Below are positions 35,815 through 44,841 of a stretch of 64,000 bases of DNA, in pieces. Below the pieces are notes generated by a model. It was not told the origin of the DNA. It saw nothing but the letters and a program-made list of their open reading frames with translations, and did not search any database. The stretch's first letter is position 1. Each line of letters opens with the position of its first letter. The stretch is from the NCBI GenBank assembly GCA_965212205.1, contig CBDBUX010000001.1, positions 62,001-126,000 of the forward strand, written 5' to 3'. A program made the position numbers and the translations under genes. This stretch comes from JAHEJJ01 sp965212205 (GTDB lineage: Bacteria; Bacteroidota; Bacteroidia; Flavobacteriales; Flavobacteriaceae).

Positions 35815-36725
35815 AGAGAATCATCAGGATAGGCAGCCGCGATAGCGCTTTGGCACTATGGCAAGCCAATACCGTAAAGGGTCGGTTAGAAGATTTAGGT
35901 GTTGGTTCCGAAATCGTTCCTATTAAGTCTGAAGGAGATCTCATTACCGATGTTCCCCTCTACGAATTAGGGATTACAGGAATTTTTACCCGCGCGCTTG
36001 ATATCGCCTTGTTAAAAGGGAAGATCGACATTGCGGTACATTCCATGAAAGATGTTCCCACCATGTTACCCACTGGTATCGTAAAAGCCGCTGTTTTAGA
36101 ACGAGCCAATCCGGCCGATGTACTGGTCTATAAAGGATTGGATTTTCTAAATACGGAAGGTGTTTTGGCCACAGGTAGTTTGAGGAGAAAAGCACAATGG
36201 TTGCATCGCTATCCGCTTCATTCCGTAGTAGACCTGAGGGGTAACGTGCCTACCCGACTCGGAAAACTGAAAGAAGAACCCTGGAATGCGGCGATATTTG
36301 CGGCCGCCGGACTGGAGCGCTTGAATCAGCTTCCGGAAAATAGCGTGGAATTACAATGGATGATCCCAGCACCGGCTCAGGGGGCCATATTGGTGGTAGC
36401 ACAACAGAAAGAACAGGGAATTATAGATATTCTTAGGTCATTGAACCATCATGAAACAGATATATGTACCTCCGCTGAACGCGAGTTTCTCAGGGAACTG
36501 GAAGGAGGATGCTCTGCTCCTATTGGGGCACTGGCTATAATCGAGGGGGAGAGAATGAGCTTAAAAGGTGTCCTTGGTTCTGTTGATGGGAGTCAATTGC
36601 TGAGGGTTGAGCAGGAAACCAATATAAGCTCATCGGAAGGTCTTGGAAGAAAATGCGCTCAAATAATACGCTCTGAAGGAGGTATAGAGATTTTAAGAAC
36701 TATTAAATCTCGTTCCGGTTCATGA
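35811..36725 (+). CDS. hemC: Porphobilinogen deaminase (hydroxymethylbilane synthase)
   Basis: The 304-residue enzyme joins four porphobilinogen molecules into hydroxymethylbilane. The dipyrromethane cofactor is bound through Cys234 in LEGGCSAPIGA. Conserved substrate-contact motifs are 'RIGSRDSALALWQA' at the N-terminus, 'AVHSMKDVP' near 75-83 and 'ATGSLRRKAQ' near 120-129. It overlaps hemA and hemD by ATGA at both ends, so the three genes are translationally coupled. Confidence 0.96.
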   Translation: MKRIIRIGSRDSALALWQANTVKGRLEDLGVGSEIVPIKSEGDLITDVPLYELGITGIFTRALDIALLKGKIDIAVHSMKDVPTMLPTGIVKAAVLERANPADVLVYKGLDFLNTEGVLATGSLRRKAQWLHRYPLHSVVDLRGNVPTRLGKLKEEPWNAAIFAAAGLERLNQLPENSVELQWMIPAPAQGAILVVAQQKEQGIIDILRSLNHHETDICTSAEREFLRELEGGCSAPIGALAIIEGERMSLKGVLGSVDGSQLLRVEQETNISSSEGLGRKCAQIIRSEGGIEILRTIKSRSGS

Positions 36726-37411
36726 TACAATTACTGTCGACCAAAATACTTTCCCCAAAGCAAAAAGAACTTTTTCATTCCTCAGGTATAAACCTGGTGG
36801 AATATAACGCAATCGATATTGAGTTTAAAGATTTTAATCCGGAAGGGGATTATGATCATTATATATTCACCAGCCAGAATGCTGTTAGGAGTTTTTTCAA
36901 AGCCGTTGAAAGGCTGAGCCCTCCTAAAAGACGTGAAGACATTTGGGTTAAAAGTTGTTTCTGCGTCGGTGAAAAAACATCTGATTTATTAAATGAAAAA
37001 GGGTTTAAAATCATCAAAATGATGCAAAATTCGGCCGATTTGGGCCATTTTATAGCAAAATCATACCAAAACGACTCATTTTTGTTCGTTTGTGGAAATC
37101 GTAGAAGAAAGGAATTGCCCGACATTCTCGGTAAATATTCTATTCGATATGAAGAAATAATCGCATATCATACGAGTTTCAATTCTCAGGAAATATCCGG
37201 TGTATTCAATGGGGTTCTTTTTTACAGCCCAAGTGGTGTTCAAAGCTTTGTTTCCATGAACGAATTAAAGAACATAACCGCCTTCTGCATCGGTAAGACT
37301 ACCGCCGATGAAGCAGTTTTATATACAGATAAAATAAAGGTGGCCGAAAATCAGACCATTGAGGGCGTCCTCCAAAGCGCATCAATGCATTTTGAATACA
37401 AACAAGAGTAA
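36722..37411 (+). CDS. hemD: Uroporphyrinogen-III synthase
   Basis: The 229-residue protein cyclises hydroxymethylbilane to uroporphyrinogen III with inversion of ring D. HemD is poorly conserved. Recognition rests on the position between hemC and hemE, the two-domain alternating alpha/beta pattern, 'YDHYIFTSQNAVRSFF' (the usual 'D.iiFTS.nAV..f' motif), 'FYSPSGVQSF' and 'AFCIGKTTADEA'. It starts in an ATGA overlap with hemC and ends 6 nt before hemE. Confidence 0.9.
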   Translation: MIQLLSTKILSPKQKELFHSSGINLVEYNAIDIEFKDFNPEGDYDHYIFTSQNAVRSFFKAVERLSPPKRREDIWVKSCFCVGEKTSDLLNEKGFKIIKMMQNSADLGHFIAKSYQNDSFLFVCGNRRRKELPDILGKYSIRYEEIIAYHTSFNSQEISGVFNGVLFYSPSGVQSFVSMNELKNITAFCIGKTTADEAVLYTDKIKVAENQTIEGVLQSASMHFEYKQE

Positions 37412-37417
37412 TAGAAT

Positions 37418-38437
37418 ATGAACGATCTGTTTTTAAGAGCCTTAAAAGGTGAAGAGGTTTCCAGGCCACCGGTATGGATGATGCGACAAGCGGGAAGATA
37501 TCTTCCTGAGTTTATGGATATCCGCGAGAAATATGACTTTTTTACAAGATGTCGGACTCCTGAACTGGCCTCTGAAATCACCGTGCAGCCCATCCGCAGG
37601 TTTGGTATGGATGCCGCTATACTTTTTAGCGATATTCTGGTAATTCCACAAGCTATGAATATTGAAGTGGAAATGAAACCCGATTTTGGACCTTTTCTTC
37701 CCAAACCAATACGTACGGCCGACGACGTGGAAAAAATAGAAGTACCCGATGTTTCCGTAGAGCTCGACTATGTTATGAAAGCCATAGAAATGACTCTGGA
37801 AAAACTGGATGGTGAAGTGCCGCTGATCGGGTTTGCGGGAGCTCCGTGGACGATTCTTTGCTATTGCGTACAGGGGCAGGGCAGCAAATCCTTCGATCAG
37901 GCCAAGGCATTTTGCTTTACTAATCCGTTGTCAGCGCACAAACTCCTGCAGAAGATTACCGATACCACCATCGCCTATCTGAAAGCGAAGATAAAAGCTG
38001 GGGTACATTGCATACAGCTCTTCGATTCATGGGGAGGAATGCTATCGCCTGTAGACTATGCAGAATTTTCACAGCAGTATATTCAAAAGATTGTTCGGGC
38101 CCTTCAGGATGAAGCGCCGGTTATCGTTTTTGCCAAAGGGTGCTGGTTTGCACTAAAGGAGCTGTCGCAGACCGGCGCTTCAGCCTTAGGTGTTGACTGG
38201 ACTTGCTCTGCGATCAATGCCCGATATTTATCAGGAGGGAAGATCACACTCCAGGGAAACCTGGATCCCGCCCGCTTATTATCACCCCCTGCTACGATCA
38301 GAAAGATGACACATAATATGATAAGAGAATTTGGGAAAGATCGGTATATCGTAAATCTGGGCCATGGAATATTACCGACAATTCCTCTGGAGCATGTTGC
38401 AGCCTTTATAGATGCAGTAAAGGAATACCAGGAATAA
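37418..38437 (+). CDS. hemE: Uroporphyrinogen decarboxylase
   Basis: The 339-residue TIM-barrel enzyme removes four carboxyl groups from uroporphyrinogen III to give coproporphyrinogen III. The signature RQAGRYLPE lies at residues 23-31, and 'GFAGAPWTILCYCVQGQGSK' and 'DSWGGMLSPVDYAEF' are further conserved segments. The length is normal for the family. The next gene (DUF6973) starts at the base right after its stop. Confidence 0.96.
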   Translation: MNDLFLRALKGEEVSRPPVWMMRQAGRYLPEFMDIREKYDFFTRCRTPELASEITVQPIRRFGMDAAILFSDILVIPQAMNIEVEMKPDFGPFLPKPIRTADDVEKIEVPDVSVELDYVMKAIEMTLEKLDGEVPLIGFAGAPWTILCYCVQGQGSKSFDQAKAFCFTNPLSAHKLLQKITDTTIAYLKAKIKAGVHCIQLFDSWGGMLSPVDYAEFSQQYIQKIVRALQDEAPVIVFAKGCWFALKELSQTGASALGVDWTCSAINARYLSGGKITLQGNLDPARLLSPPATIRKMTHNMIREFGKDRYIVNLGHGILPTIPLEHVAAFIDAVKEYQE

Positions 38438-38947
38438 ATGAGGATATGGGGCTTTATCAGGTCTTTGAATTGGCGACAGCTATTTCGCTTGTTAGCCCTC
38501 TGCCTTGTAAATCTTAAAAGAGTTTGGCCCACCTGGAGGGCCACCAAAAAAAGTGTGTCGCTTGCTAATACGCACTATGGGTCTGCGCATCAACACAATA
38601 CCGCGGCAAACGCGTTTCGCCATGCCTTGTGGAACTACCTGGTGGCCGATGCCTGTTCTACTGACAAAATGGATTTAGAAGACACTTTAATATGGACTAA
38701 ACAGATCACCGGCATTCATGAAGAACTATTTCCGAACCCACCACTCGCCAGGGCTATGGACCTTCATAACAATGCAGTGGGAAGAATAATCTATAAGGAA
38801 TACGGCCCGGGAAAGTCGGGTGAAATCCTAAGGCTGTTAAAGGTGAAGACCGGGGAATCTGAATTAATCGAGACCCTGGAAGACCTCAGCAAAATTAAAG
38901 CAGGAAAATTGGTTCATATCATCAATAACGAAAGTAATGAAAGATAA
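38438..38947 (+). CDS. DUF6973-like protein inside the haem operon
   Basis: This 169-residue protein starts immediately after the hemE stop and overlaps hemF by 11 nt, so it is part of the operon. A basic hydrophobic N-terminus (about 8-27) precedes a domain with conserved His/Asn/Asp residues: 'AANAFRHALWNYLVADACS', 'ITGIHEELF' and 'RAMDLHNNAVGR'. This pattern resembles DUF6973. The His-rich arrangement suggests a metal-binding or hydrolytic site, but no activity is known to me. A role in haem synthesis is only inferred from position. Confidence 0.75.
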   Translation: MRIWGFIRSLNWRQLFRLLALCLVNLKRVWPTWRATKKSVSLANTHYGSAHQHNTAANAFRHALWNYLVADACSTDKMDLEDTLIWTKQITGIHEELFPNPPLARAMDLHNNAVGRIIYKEYGPGKSGEILRLLKVKTGESELIETLEDLSKIKAGKLVHIINNESNER

Positions 38948-39839
38948 ATTTTACGCTTATATCCAGGATCTACAGGACCAAATCTGTTCAGCGCTCGAAA
39001 AAATCGATGGGCATGCTAAATTTAAGCAAGACCTCTGGAGCAGGCCAGAAGGTGGAGGAGGCAGAACACGTGTGATCGAAGAAGGTGCAGTATTTGAAAA
39101 AGGTGGTGTGAATATTTCTGCCGTACACGGTGCCCTGCCCGAAAGTATGCAGCAGTACTTTAAGGTGGGGAAGATCGATTTTTTTGCCTGCGGTCTCAGC
39201 CTGGTAATTCACCCGAGAAGTCCCAAGGTGCCAACTGTACATGCGAATTGGAGATATTTTCAAATGTATAATCCAAAAGGACAGATCACAGATCAATGGT
39301 TTGGTGGCGGACTGGATCTTACTCCCTATTATTTATTTGATGAAGACGCTATTCATTTTCACAAGGTGTGCAAAGAGGTTTGTGATCGGCATGATCCTTC
39401 CTATTATCCTGAATATAAGGCCAGATGCGATAATTATTTTAGGAATACCCACAGGGATGAAAGCAGGGGTATCGGCGGATTGTTTTTTGATTATCTGAGG
39501 CCTTCCGAGCTAAAGCCAATGGAGAAATGGTATAACTTTGTAACGGATTCTGCTGATAATTTCCTGAGCGCTTATCTCCCTATTGTAGAGAGAAGGAAGG
39601 GATTAGATTATTCCGAAGAAGAGCGTCAATGGCAGGAAATCAGAAGGGGCCGCTATGTAGAGTTCAATCTTGTACACGACAAGGGAACATTGTTCGGACT
39701 TAAAACAAATGGAAGGATAGAAAGTATCCTGATGAGTCTTCCCCCAAAAGTACAATGGCGCTATGATTTTCATCCCGAACCCGGCTCTGAGGAAGAACGT
39801 TTGTTAAAAGTGCTGCAAAAGCCGAGACCATGGATTTAA
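38937..39839 (+). CDS. hemF: Oxygen-dependent coproporphyrinogen III oxidase
   Basis: The 300-residue enzyme decarboxylates coproporphyrinogen III to protoporphyrinogen IX with O2, so the organism makes haem aerobically. The family motifs are clear: 'WSRPEGGGGRTRVIEEGAVFEKGGVN', shown here in part, 'PTVHANWRYF', 'WFGGGLDLTPYYLF', 'RGIGGLFFDYL' and 'RYVEFNLVHDKGTLFGL'. Length and order match aerobic HemF. It overlaps the 3' end of the DUF6973 gene by 11 nt. The PhzF-family gene follows after 25 nt. Confidence 0.96.
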   Translation: MKDKFYAYIQDLQDQICSALEKIDGHAKFKQDLWSRPEGGGGRTRVIEEGAVFEKGGVNISAVHGALPESMQQYFKVGKIDFFACGLSLVIHPRSPKVPTVHANWRYFQMYNPKGQITDQWFGGGLDLTPYYLFDEDAIHFHKVCKEVCDRHDPSYYPEYKARCDNYFRNTHRDESRGIGGLFFDYLRPSELKPMEKWYNFVTDSADNFLSAYLPIVERRKGLDYSEEERQWQEIRRGRYVEFNLVHDKGTLFGLKTNGRIESILMSLPPKVQWRYDFHPEPGSEEERLLKVLQKPRPWI

Positions 39840-39864
39840 GTTGAACTTATCAAACTTTTTGAAT

Positions 39865-40653
39865 ATGAAACAAAAAATGTATCAGGTTGATGCTTTTGCC
39901 CAAAAAGTATTCGAAGGGAACCCTGCTGCGGTGTGTATCATGAAAGCCTGGCCGGCAGAAGACTGGATGCAAAACGTTGCGATGGAGAACAATCTGGCAG
40001 AAACCGCCTTTGTGGTGCCCAATGATGAGGTCTTTGAGATACGTTGGTTTACCCCCGAATTGGAGGTCGACCTATGTGGTCATGCTACCCTGGCCTCTGC
40101 CTATGTGCTATTCCATCATGAAGGTGTGAAAACAAATAAAATCAATTTCCATTCATTTAGAAGTGGTGCCTTAAGTGTTGAAAAAGGTGAAGACGGCCAA
40201 TTAGTTCTGGACTTTCCGGAAGATGTGGCTACGACTGTACCGAAAAACAGCGCTCTATTTAATGCCCTTGGACAAGAGCCCGAAGCAATGTTTCAGGGAA
40301 AAACAGATTATCTTCTGGTTTACAACAGCCAGGAAGAAATTGAAGCCCTGAGACCAGATTTCTTATCCCTCAGTAAGATAAACGCCCGGGGTGTGATTGT
40401 AACTGCTCCCGGAAATGAGGTCGATTTTGTATCGCGGTTTTTTGCCCCACAATCTGGTGTTAATGAGGATCCGGTTACCGGGTCAGCACATACCACACTT
40501 ACGCCTTATTGGGCTGGGATTTTAAATAAGACTAAAATGAGTGCGCGTCAACTCTCAAAAAGAGGCGGCTTTCTCCATTGTGAATATCGATCCCCAAGAG
40601 TACTTATCACCGGTATGGCCGTACTGTATTCAATTGGAGAAATCGACGCTTAA
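39865..40653 (+). CDS. PhzF family isomerase/epimerase
   Basis: The protein has 262 residues from the ATG at 39865. A TTG 8 codons upstream is in frame but less likely, because the family begins 'MxxYQVDAF'. The catalytic Glu46 lies in NNLAETAFV, with 'RWFTPELEVDLCGHATLASAY' and 'EDPVTGSAHTTL' as further PhzF signatures. PhzF itself isomerises a dihydroanthranilate in phenazine synthesis; most homologues have unknown substrates and no phenazine genes are near. It sits between hemF and hemB, 25 and 40 nt away. Confidence 0.9.
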   Translation: MKQKMYQVDAFAQKVFEGNPAAVCIMKAWPAEDWMQNVAMENNLAETAFVVPNDEVFEIRWFTPELEVDLCGHATLASAYVLFHHEGVKTNKINFHSFRSGALSVEKGEDGQLVLDFPEDVATTVPKNSALFNALGQEPEAMFQGKTDYLLVYNSQEEIEALRPDFLSLSKINARGVIVTAPGNEVDFVSRFFAPQSGVNEDPVTGSAHTTLTPYWAGILNKTKMSARQLSKRGGFLHCEYRSPRVLITGMAVLYSIGEIDA

Positions 40654-40693
40654 TAGGGCTAAAATTTATAATTTTAACGATCATCATATCTAT

Positions 40694-41683
40694 ATGTATC
40701 CACTAAAAAGAAGCCGCAGGCTCAGAACTTCAGAAAGCATCAGAAGACTGGTAAGAGAAACAGCTTTGAGTACCGATGATCTTTTGGTCCCGCTTTTTGT
40801 CGTTGAAGGCCATGGTATTCGTGAAGAAATAGCTTCGATGCCCGGTTATTATCGCCTTAGTCTAGATAATCTGATCAAGGAAGTGAAGGAACTCTGGAAG
40901 ATGGGCCTGCATTCGGTCCTGCTTTTTGTAAAAGTCCCGGAAGAACTCAAAGACAATACAGGAAAAGAAGCGCTGAATGAACATGGGTTGATGCAACGGG
41001 CGGTGCAGGAAGTAAAAAATACATGTCCGGATATGCTGGTAATGACCGATGTGGCGTTGGATCCCTATTCCTCGCTTGGCCATGATGGTATTGTGGCCAA
41101 TGGCGAGATTCTGAACGATGAAACCAGCGAGATTCTGGCCGAGATGAGTGTTTCTCATGCGCAGGCGGGAGCCGACTTTGTCGCGCCAAGCGATATGATG
41201 GATGGACGTATCAAAGTCATAAGGGAGGCCCTGGAAGATGAAGAGTTGATCAATACCGGGATCATGGCCTATAGCGCCAAATATGCCAGTGCATTCTACG
41301 GTCCGTTCCGCGATGCACTAGACTCTGCACCGGTTAGTGTACAGGATGTTCCGTCGGATAAAAAAACCTATCAGATGGATTCCTCCAACAGGTTGGAAGC
41401 GGTTAAAGAAGCTAAACTAGATATTGAAGAAGGTGCCGATATAATTATGGTTAAACCCGGACTTCCCTACCTGGATATCGTTCGTGATTTACGTAACGAA
41501 ATAAATGTCCCAATAGCTGTTTATCAGGTTTCCGGAGAATACGCCATGCTCAAAGCGGCGGCTGAGAAAGGGTGGCTTAACCATGATCAGGCCGTACTGG
41601 AACAACATCTGGCCATTAAACGTGCAGGTGCAGATATTATAGTTACCTATTTCGCAAAAGACCTGGTTCGTATCCTTGGATAA
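40694..41683 (+). CDS. hemB: Delta-aminolevulinic acid dehydratase (porphobilinogen synthase)
   Basis: The enzyme has 329 residues from the ATG at 40694. The frame is open 51 codons further up within the PhzF gene, but the family begins at 'MYPLKRSRRLR'. It condenses two 5-aminolevulinate molecules to porphobilinogen. The two Schiff-base lysines are Lys196 (MAYSAKYAS) and Lys254 (IMVKPG). The segment TDVALDPYSSLGHDG (118-132) lacks the three cysteines of zinc enzymes and has the Asp-rich form of Mg-type enzymes. Its TAA shares its last A with the next gene's ATG. Confidence 0.95.
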   Translation: MYPLKRSRRLRTSESIRRLVRETALSTDDLLVPLFVVEGHGIREEIASMPGYYRLSLDNLIKEVKELWKMGLHSVLLFVKVPEELKDNTGKEALNEHGLMQRAVQEVKNTCPDMLVMTDVALDPYSSLGHDGIVANGEILNDETSEILAEMSVSHAQAGADFVAPSDMMDGRIKVIREALEDEELINTGIMAYSAKYASAFYGPFRDALDSAPVSVQDVPSDKKTYQMDSSNRLEAVKEAKLDIEEGADIIMVKPGLPYLDIVRDLRNEINVPIAVYQVSGEYAMLKAAAEKGWLNHDQAVLEQHLAIKRAGADIIVTYFAKDLVRILG

Positions 41684-43071
41684 TGCTCGCCGGTTTGGAA
41701 ATAACGACAAAACTAAAGTTGCTTCCCAGGCTTCTCTGTATTTTTCTTTTAATACTTTTCGGTATATTCTTGACTTTTCCCCAGGAAGTGGCACAGGACT
41801 CAACGGCGGAAAAAGTTAAAATTTACATCCCAAAAAAACGAGCAGTAAAATTTGTTCACAGCTGGGATAACAAATTGGTAACCAAGAAGGTAGATTCCAT
41901 TATAACAAATGGTATAAAAATGAAAGCCTTTCCTGGGGCCCAGGTTCTTGTCGCCATAGACGGGGACATCATTTTCCATAAAACCTACGGATTTCATACC
42001 TACGAAAACAATCAAGCTGTTGGCACTACCGATTTATACGACCTTGCTTCCATCACGAAAATTATCGGACCCCTTCCCGCATTAATGAAGCTCTGCGAAG
42101 AAGGCAAGATCGACCTGGATAAGCCTTTTAGTACCTATTGGAAAGCCTGGGAAAACATTCCTGATAAAAAAGATCTGACTTTAAGAGAAATCCTTGCCCA
42201 TCAGGCAGGCTTAGAGCCATACATCGTTTTTCTGAACCGGGTATTAAAAAACGGGCGACTTAAAAAACGCTTTATTCGACACAATCCCAGACCTTCCTTC
42301 ACAAAACAGGCTTACAGAGATCTCTACATCAAGGATCGATTCAAAAACAAGATCTTTAAAGACATCGATAAATCGCGGATATCTGTACAAAAATCGTATC
42401 GGTATTCCGGACTTGCATTTTTGCTATTCCCCGAACTTATCTCTCAATTAAGTGGTTACTCTTATGAATACTATCTACAAAAGCACTTTTTCCTTCCTTT
42501 GGGCGCTACCGGGATTGTGTTCAATCCTGTAACCAAAAACCGCCCCAACCAAATCGTGCCTACCGAGATAGACACTGTATACCGTAACGATCTTGTCCAG
42601 GGATGGGTACACGATGAAAACGCCTCACTCTTAGGTGGAATCTCAGGAAATGCCGGTCTTTTTGGAACTGCGCGTGATCTTTACCTTATGATGGAGCTTT
42701 ATAGAAATTACGGTACATACAGGGGTAAACAATTCCTGAAGGAAGAAACGATGAAAGAATTCACATCAATCCAATTTCCAGAGAATGATAATCGCCGGGG
42801 TTTGGGATTCGATAAGCCCCTTATCAACAACATTGACCTTGACTTAGAACAGTCATATCCAGCGCCTGAAGCTAGCGCCGAAAGCTTTGGACATGGGGGT
42901 TTTACAGGAACATTTGTGTGGGCCGATCCTAAATACCGTATGGTATATGTATTTTTAAGCAACCGCGTCCATCCCAGTCGGACACATCGACAACTCTATG
43001 AGCTACATATTCGTACAGCGGTTCAACAAGTTTTTTACAAGGCAATGGACAGGCAGGAAAGTTTTAATTAA
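41683..43071 (+). CDS. Beta-lactamase family serine hydrolase (penicillin-binding-like), membrane-anchored
   Basis: The 462-residue protein has one N-terminal hydrophobic segment (about 12-31), then a class C beta-lactamase/esterase domain. The active-site SxxK is Ser123-Ile-Thr-Lys126 (LASITK). The Tyr motif is Tyr-Ser-Gly in 'YRYSGLAFLL', and the third motif is His-Gly-Gly in 'SFGHGGFTGT'. Relatives are esterases or peptidases of peptidoglycan and small peptides; true beta-lactamase activity should not be assumed. Its ATG overlaps the hemB stop by one base. Confidence 0.88.
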   Translation: MLAGLEITTKLKLLPRLLCIFLLILFGIFLTFPQEVAQDSTAEKVKIYIPKKRAVKFVHSWDNKLVTKKVDSIITNGIKMKAFPGAQVLVAIDGDIIFHKTYGFHTYENNQAVGTTDLYDLASITKIIGPLPALMKLCEEGKIDLDKPFSTYWKAWENIPDKKDLTLREILAHQAGLEPYIVFLNRVLKNGRLKKRFIRHNPRPSFTKQAYRDLYIKDRFKNKIFKDIDKSRISVQKSYRYSGLAFLLFPELISQLSGYSYEYYLQKHFFLPLGATGIVFNPVTKNRPNQIVPTEIDTVYRNDLVQGWVHDENASLLGGISGNAGLFGTARDLYLMMELYRNYGTYRGKQFLKEETMKEFTSIQFPENDNRRGLGFDKPLINNIDLDLEQSYPAPEASAESFGHGGFTGTFVWADPKYRMVYVFLSNRVHPSRTHRQLYELHIRTAVQQVFYKAMDRQESFN

Positions 43072-43100
43072 TTGCTACCTTTATATCATATTTTTAATCC

Positions 43101-44204
43101 ATGGGATTACTTCTATTTTACGCCTTTATCTCGGTTTTCTTCTCTTTCCTTTGTTCCATTCTCGAGGCGGTACTCCTAAGTGTTACCCCAACTTTTATCA
43201 ATGTTAAAAAGAGTGAAGGTAAAGCGTTCGCCACAGAGCTGGAATCGCTCAAAAAAGATGTCGATAAACCACTTATCGCCATTCTTACCCTAAATACTAT
43301 CGCACATACCGTAGGAGCTATTCTAGTTGGTGTACAGGCCAAAAATGCATATAGCGAAGCTTATGGCAATACAACGCGATATATATTCGGAATTGAATTT
43401 ACCGAGCAGGCTATGGTGGGTATTGTTTCGGCAATTATGACCATACTCATATTGGTGGCTTCGGAAATCATCCCAAAAACCATTGGCGCTACCTATTGGA
43501 AAAAACTGGCTCGCTTCTCCACCAAAGCCTTAAATGTAATGGTGTGGATCATGAAATGGACAGGAATGATGTGGGTTCTACAACTTTTCACAAGATTGAT
43601 CGGCAAAAAAGGGCATCATGGAAGTGTATTGAGTAAGGAAGAATTTACAGCAATGGCCGATATGGCCCATGAAGAAGGTGTTTTCCAGGAATCTGAGTCT
43701 AAAGTGATCAAAAACCTTTTGAGATTTGATGAAGTCTTAACTAAAGATGTCATGACGCCCAGAGCTGTGATGAAAATCGCACAGGAAAACACCTCGATAA
43801 AAGACTTTTTTAATGATAATCCAAAGTTGCGTTTTTCCAGGATTCCGATCTATGGGGAAAGGGAAGACATTATTACCGGTTATGTTCTAAAAGACAATGT
43901 TCTTGAGGAAATTATTGAAGAAAACGGCGAAGTCCCGCTCTCACAAATAAAAAGAGACATCCTTGTAACCCGCCGCGATACCCCTATACCACAACTATTT
44001 GAAACATTGATCGCTAAAAGGGAACATATCGCTTTAGTAGTAGACGAATATGGCTCTGTGAGCGGTATTGTAACTATGGAAGATGTCATTGAGACGCTCC
44101 TGGGCCTCGAAATCATGGATGAAAGCGATAATGTGGAAGATCTGCAGGTTTTAGCCCGTAAAAAGTGGGAAGCCCGTGCTAAACGAACCGGAATAATCGA
44201 ATAG
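43101..44204 (+). CDS. CNNM/CorC-like membrane protein (DUF21 plus CBS pair)
   Basis: The 367-residue protein has an N-terminal DUF21 transmembrane domain (about 1-180) with 'LTLNTIAHTVGAI' and 'LILVASEIIPKTIGA'. Two CBS domains follow (about 200-335), with 'VMTPRAVMKIAQENTSIKDF' and 'LVVDEYGSVSGIVTMEDVIE'. The family includes bacterial CorC/MpfA-type Mg2+ exporters. The usual C-terminal CorC_HlyC domain is missing, as in shorter members. It lies 29 nt after the serine hydrolase gene and 3 nt before the alkyltransferase gene, at the tail of the haem gene run. Confidence 0.88.
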   Translation: MGLLLFYAFISVFFSFLCSILEAVLLSVTPTFINVKKSEGKAFATELESLKKDVDKPLIAILTLNTIAHTVGAILVGVQAKNAYSEAYGNTTRYIFGIEFTEQAMVGIVSAIMTILILVASEIIPKTIGATYWKKLARFSTKALNVMVWIMKWTGMMWVLQLFTRLIGKKGHHGSVLSKEEFTAMADMAHEEGVFQESESKVIKNLLRFDEVLTKDVMTPRAVMKIAQENTSIKDFFNDNPKLRFSRIPIYGEREDIITGYVLKDNVLEEIIEENGEVPLSQIKRDILVTRRDTPIPQLFETLIAKREHIALVVDEYGSVSGIVTMEDVIETLLGLEIMDESDNVEDLQVLARKKWEARAKRTGIIE

Positions 44205-44207
44205 AAG

Positions 44208-44687
44208 ATGCAGGAGTATTTTTTAGAAACCCCTCTGGGAATGGCCCATTTAATAGGTGATCACGAAGGCATTCAGTCCATTTCGGTTGGCGCAATAGCT
44301 ACGGCCTCTGCAGGAGACGTTCCAGAACCATTCCATGAAGCGATTCAGCAACTGCACGAATATTTCGAAGGCAATCTCAAAGAGTTTTCTTTTAAGACCA
44401 ACCCCAAGGGTACCGAGTTTCAACAAAAGGTCTGGAAAGCCCTTCTTGAAATCCCTTATGGCAAGACCATTTCCTATCTCGAACTTTCCAGGCGGCTGGG
44501 CGATGAAAAAGCGATTAGAGCCGTTGCGGCAGCTAATGGAAAAAACCCGCTTTGGATCGTCGTACCCTGTCATAGGGTCGTAGGCTCAGATGGATCACTA
44601 ACCGGTTATGCCGGTGGTTTGCACCGCAAAAAATGGCTGTTAGACCATGAGTGCCCTGTAAAGCAACATAGCCTCTTCCCAGAATGA
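44208..44687 (+). CDS. ogt: Methylated-DNA--[protein]-cysteine S-methyltransferase
   Basis: The 159-residue DNA repair protein has the acceptor Cys121 in the PCHRV motif (WIVVPCHRVVGSDGSLTGYA). The helix-turn-helix segment 'YGKTISYLELSRRLG' and arginine-finger region 'KAIRAVAAANGKNP' are also standard. It removes O6-alkyl groups from guanine by irreversible transfer to its own cysteine. The short N-terminal domain fits Ogt-type rather than Ada-type proteins. Its start is 3 nt after the CNNM gene stop. Confidence 0.93.
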   Translation: MQEYFLETPLGMAHLIGDHEGIQSISVGAIATASAGDVPEPFHEAIQQLHEYFEGNLKEFSFKTNPKGTEFQQKVWKALLEIPYGKTISYLELSRRLGDEKAIRAVAAANGKNPLWIVVPCHRVVGSDGSLTGYAGGLHRKKWLLDHECPVKQHSLFPE

Positions 44688-44706
44688 CAGACCACCTGGT
44701 TTGTCA
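44685..44706 (+). terminator. Hairpin overlapping the ogt stop codon
   Basis: TGACAGACC and GGTTTGTCA can pair over 9 bp (one G-T pair) around an ACCT tetraloop. No T-run follows directly, so it may end or stabilise the long hem-ogt transcript rather than act as a classical terminator. Confidence 0.35.
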
Positions 44707-44841
44707 GGATGAAATTCTTTTCTGTTTTCTAGCATTATAATGCCCTTTATCCATGGAATCCGGCTGGCTGTCGGGTATTGTTAGGATTTTGTATCTGCAA
44801 TCATGTCAATAAACAAACCACACGGTCAAAAAGTTTCAAAA

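Noticed and set aside
40541..40693. 51-codon upstream extension of hemB
   Set aside because: It lies inside the PhzF gene in another frame, and HemB proteins start near MYPLKRSRRLR.
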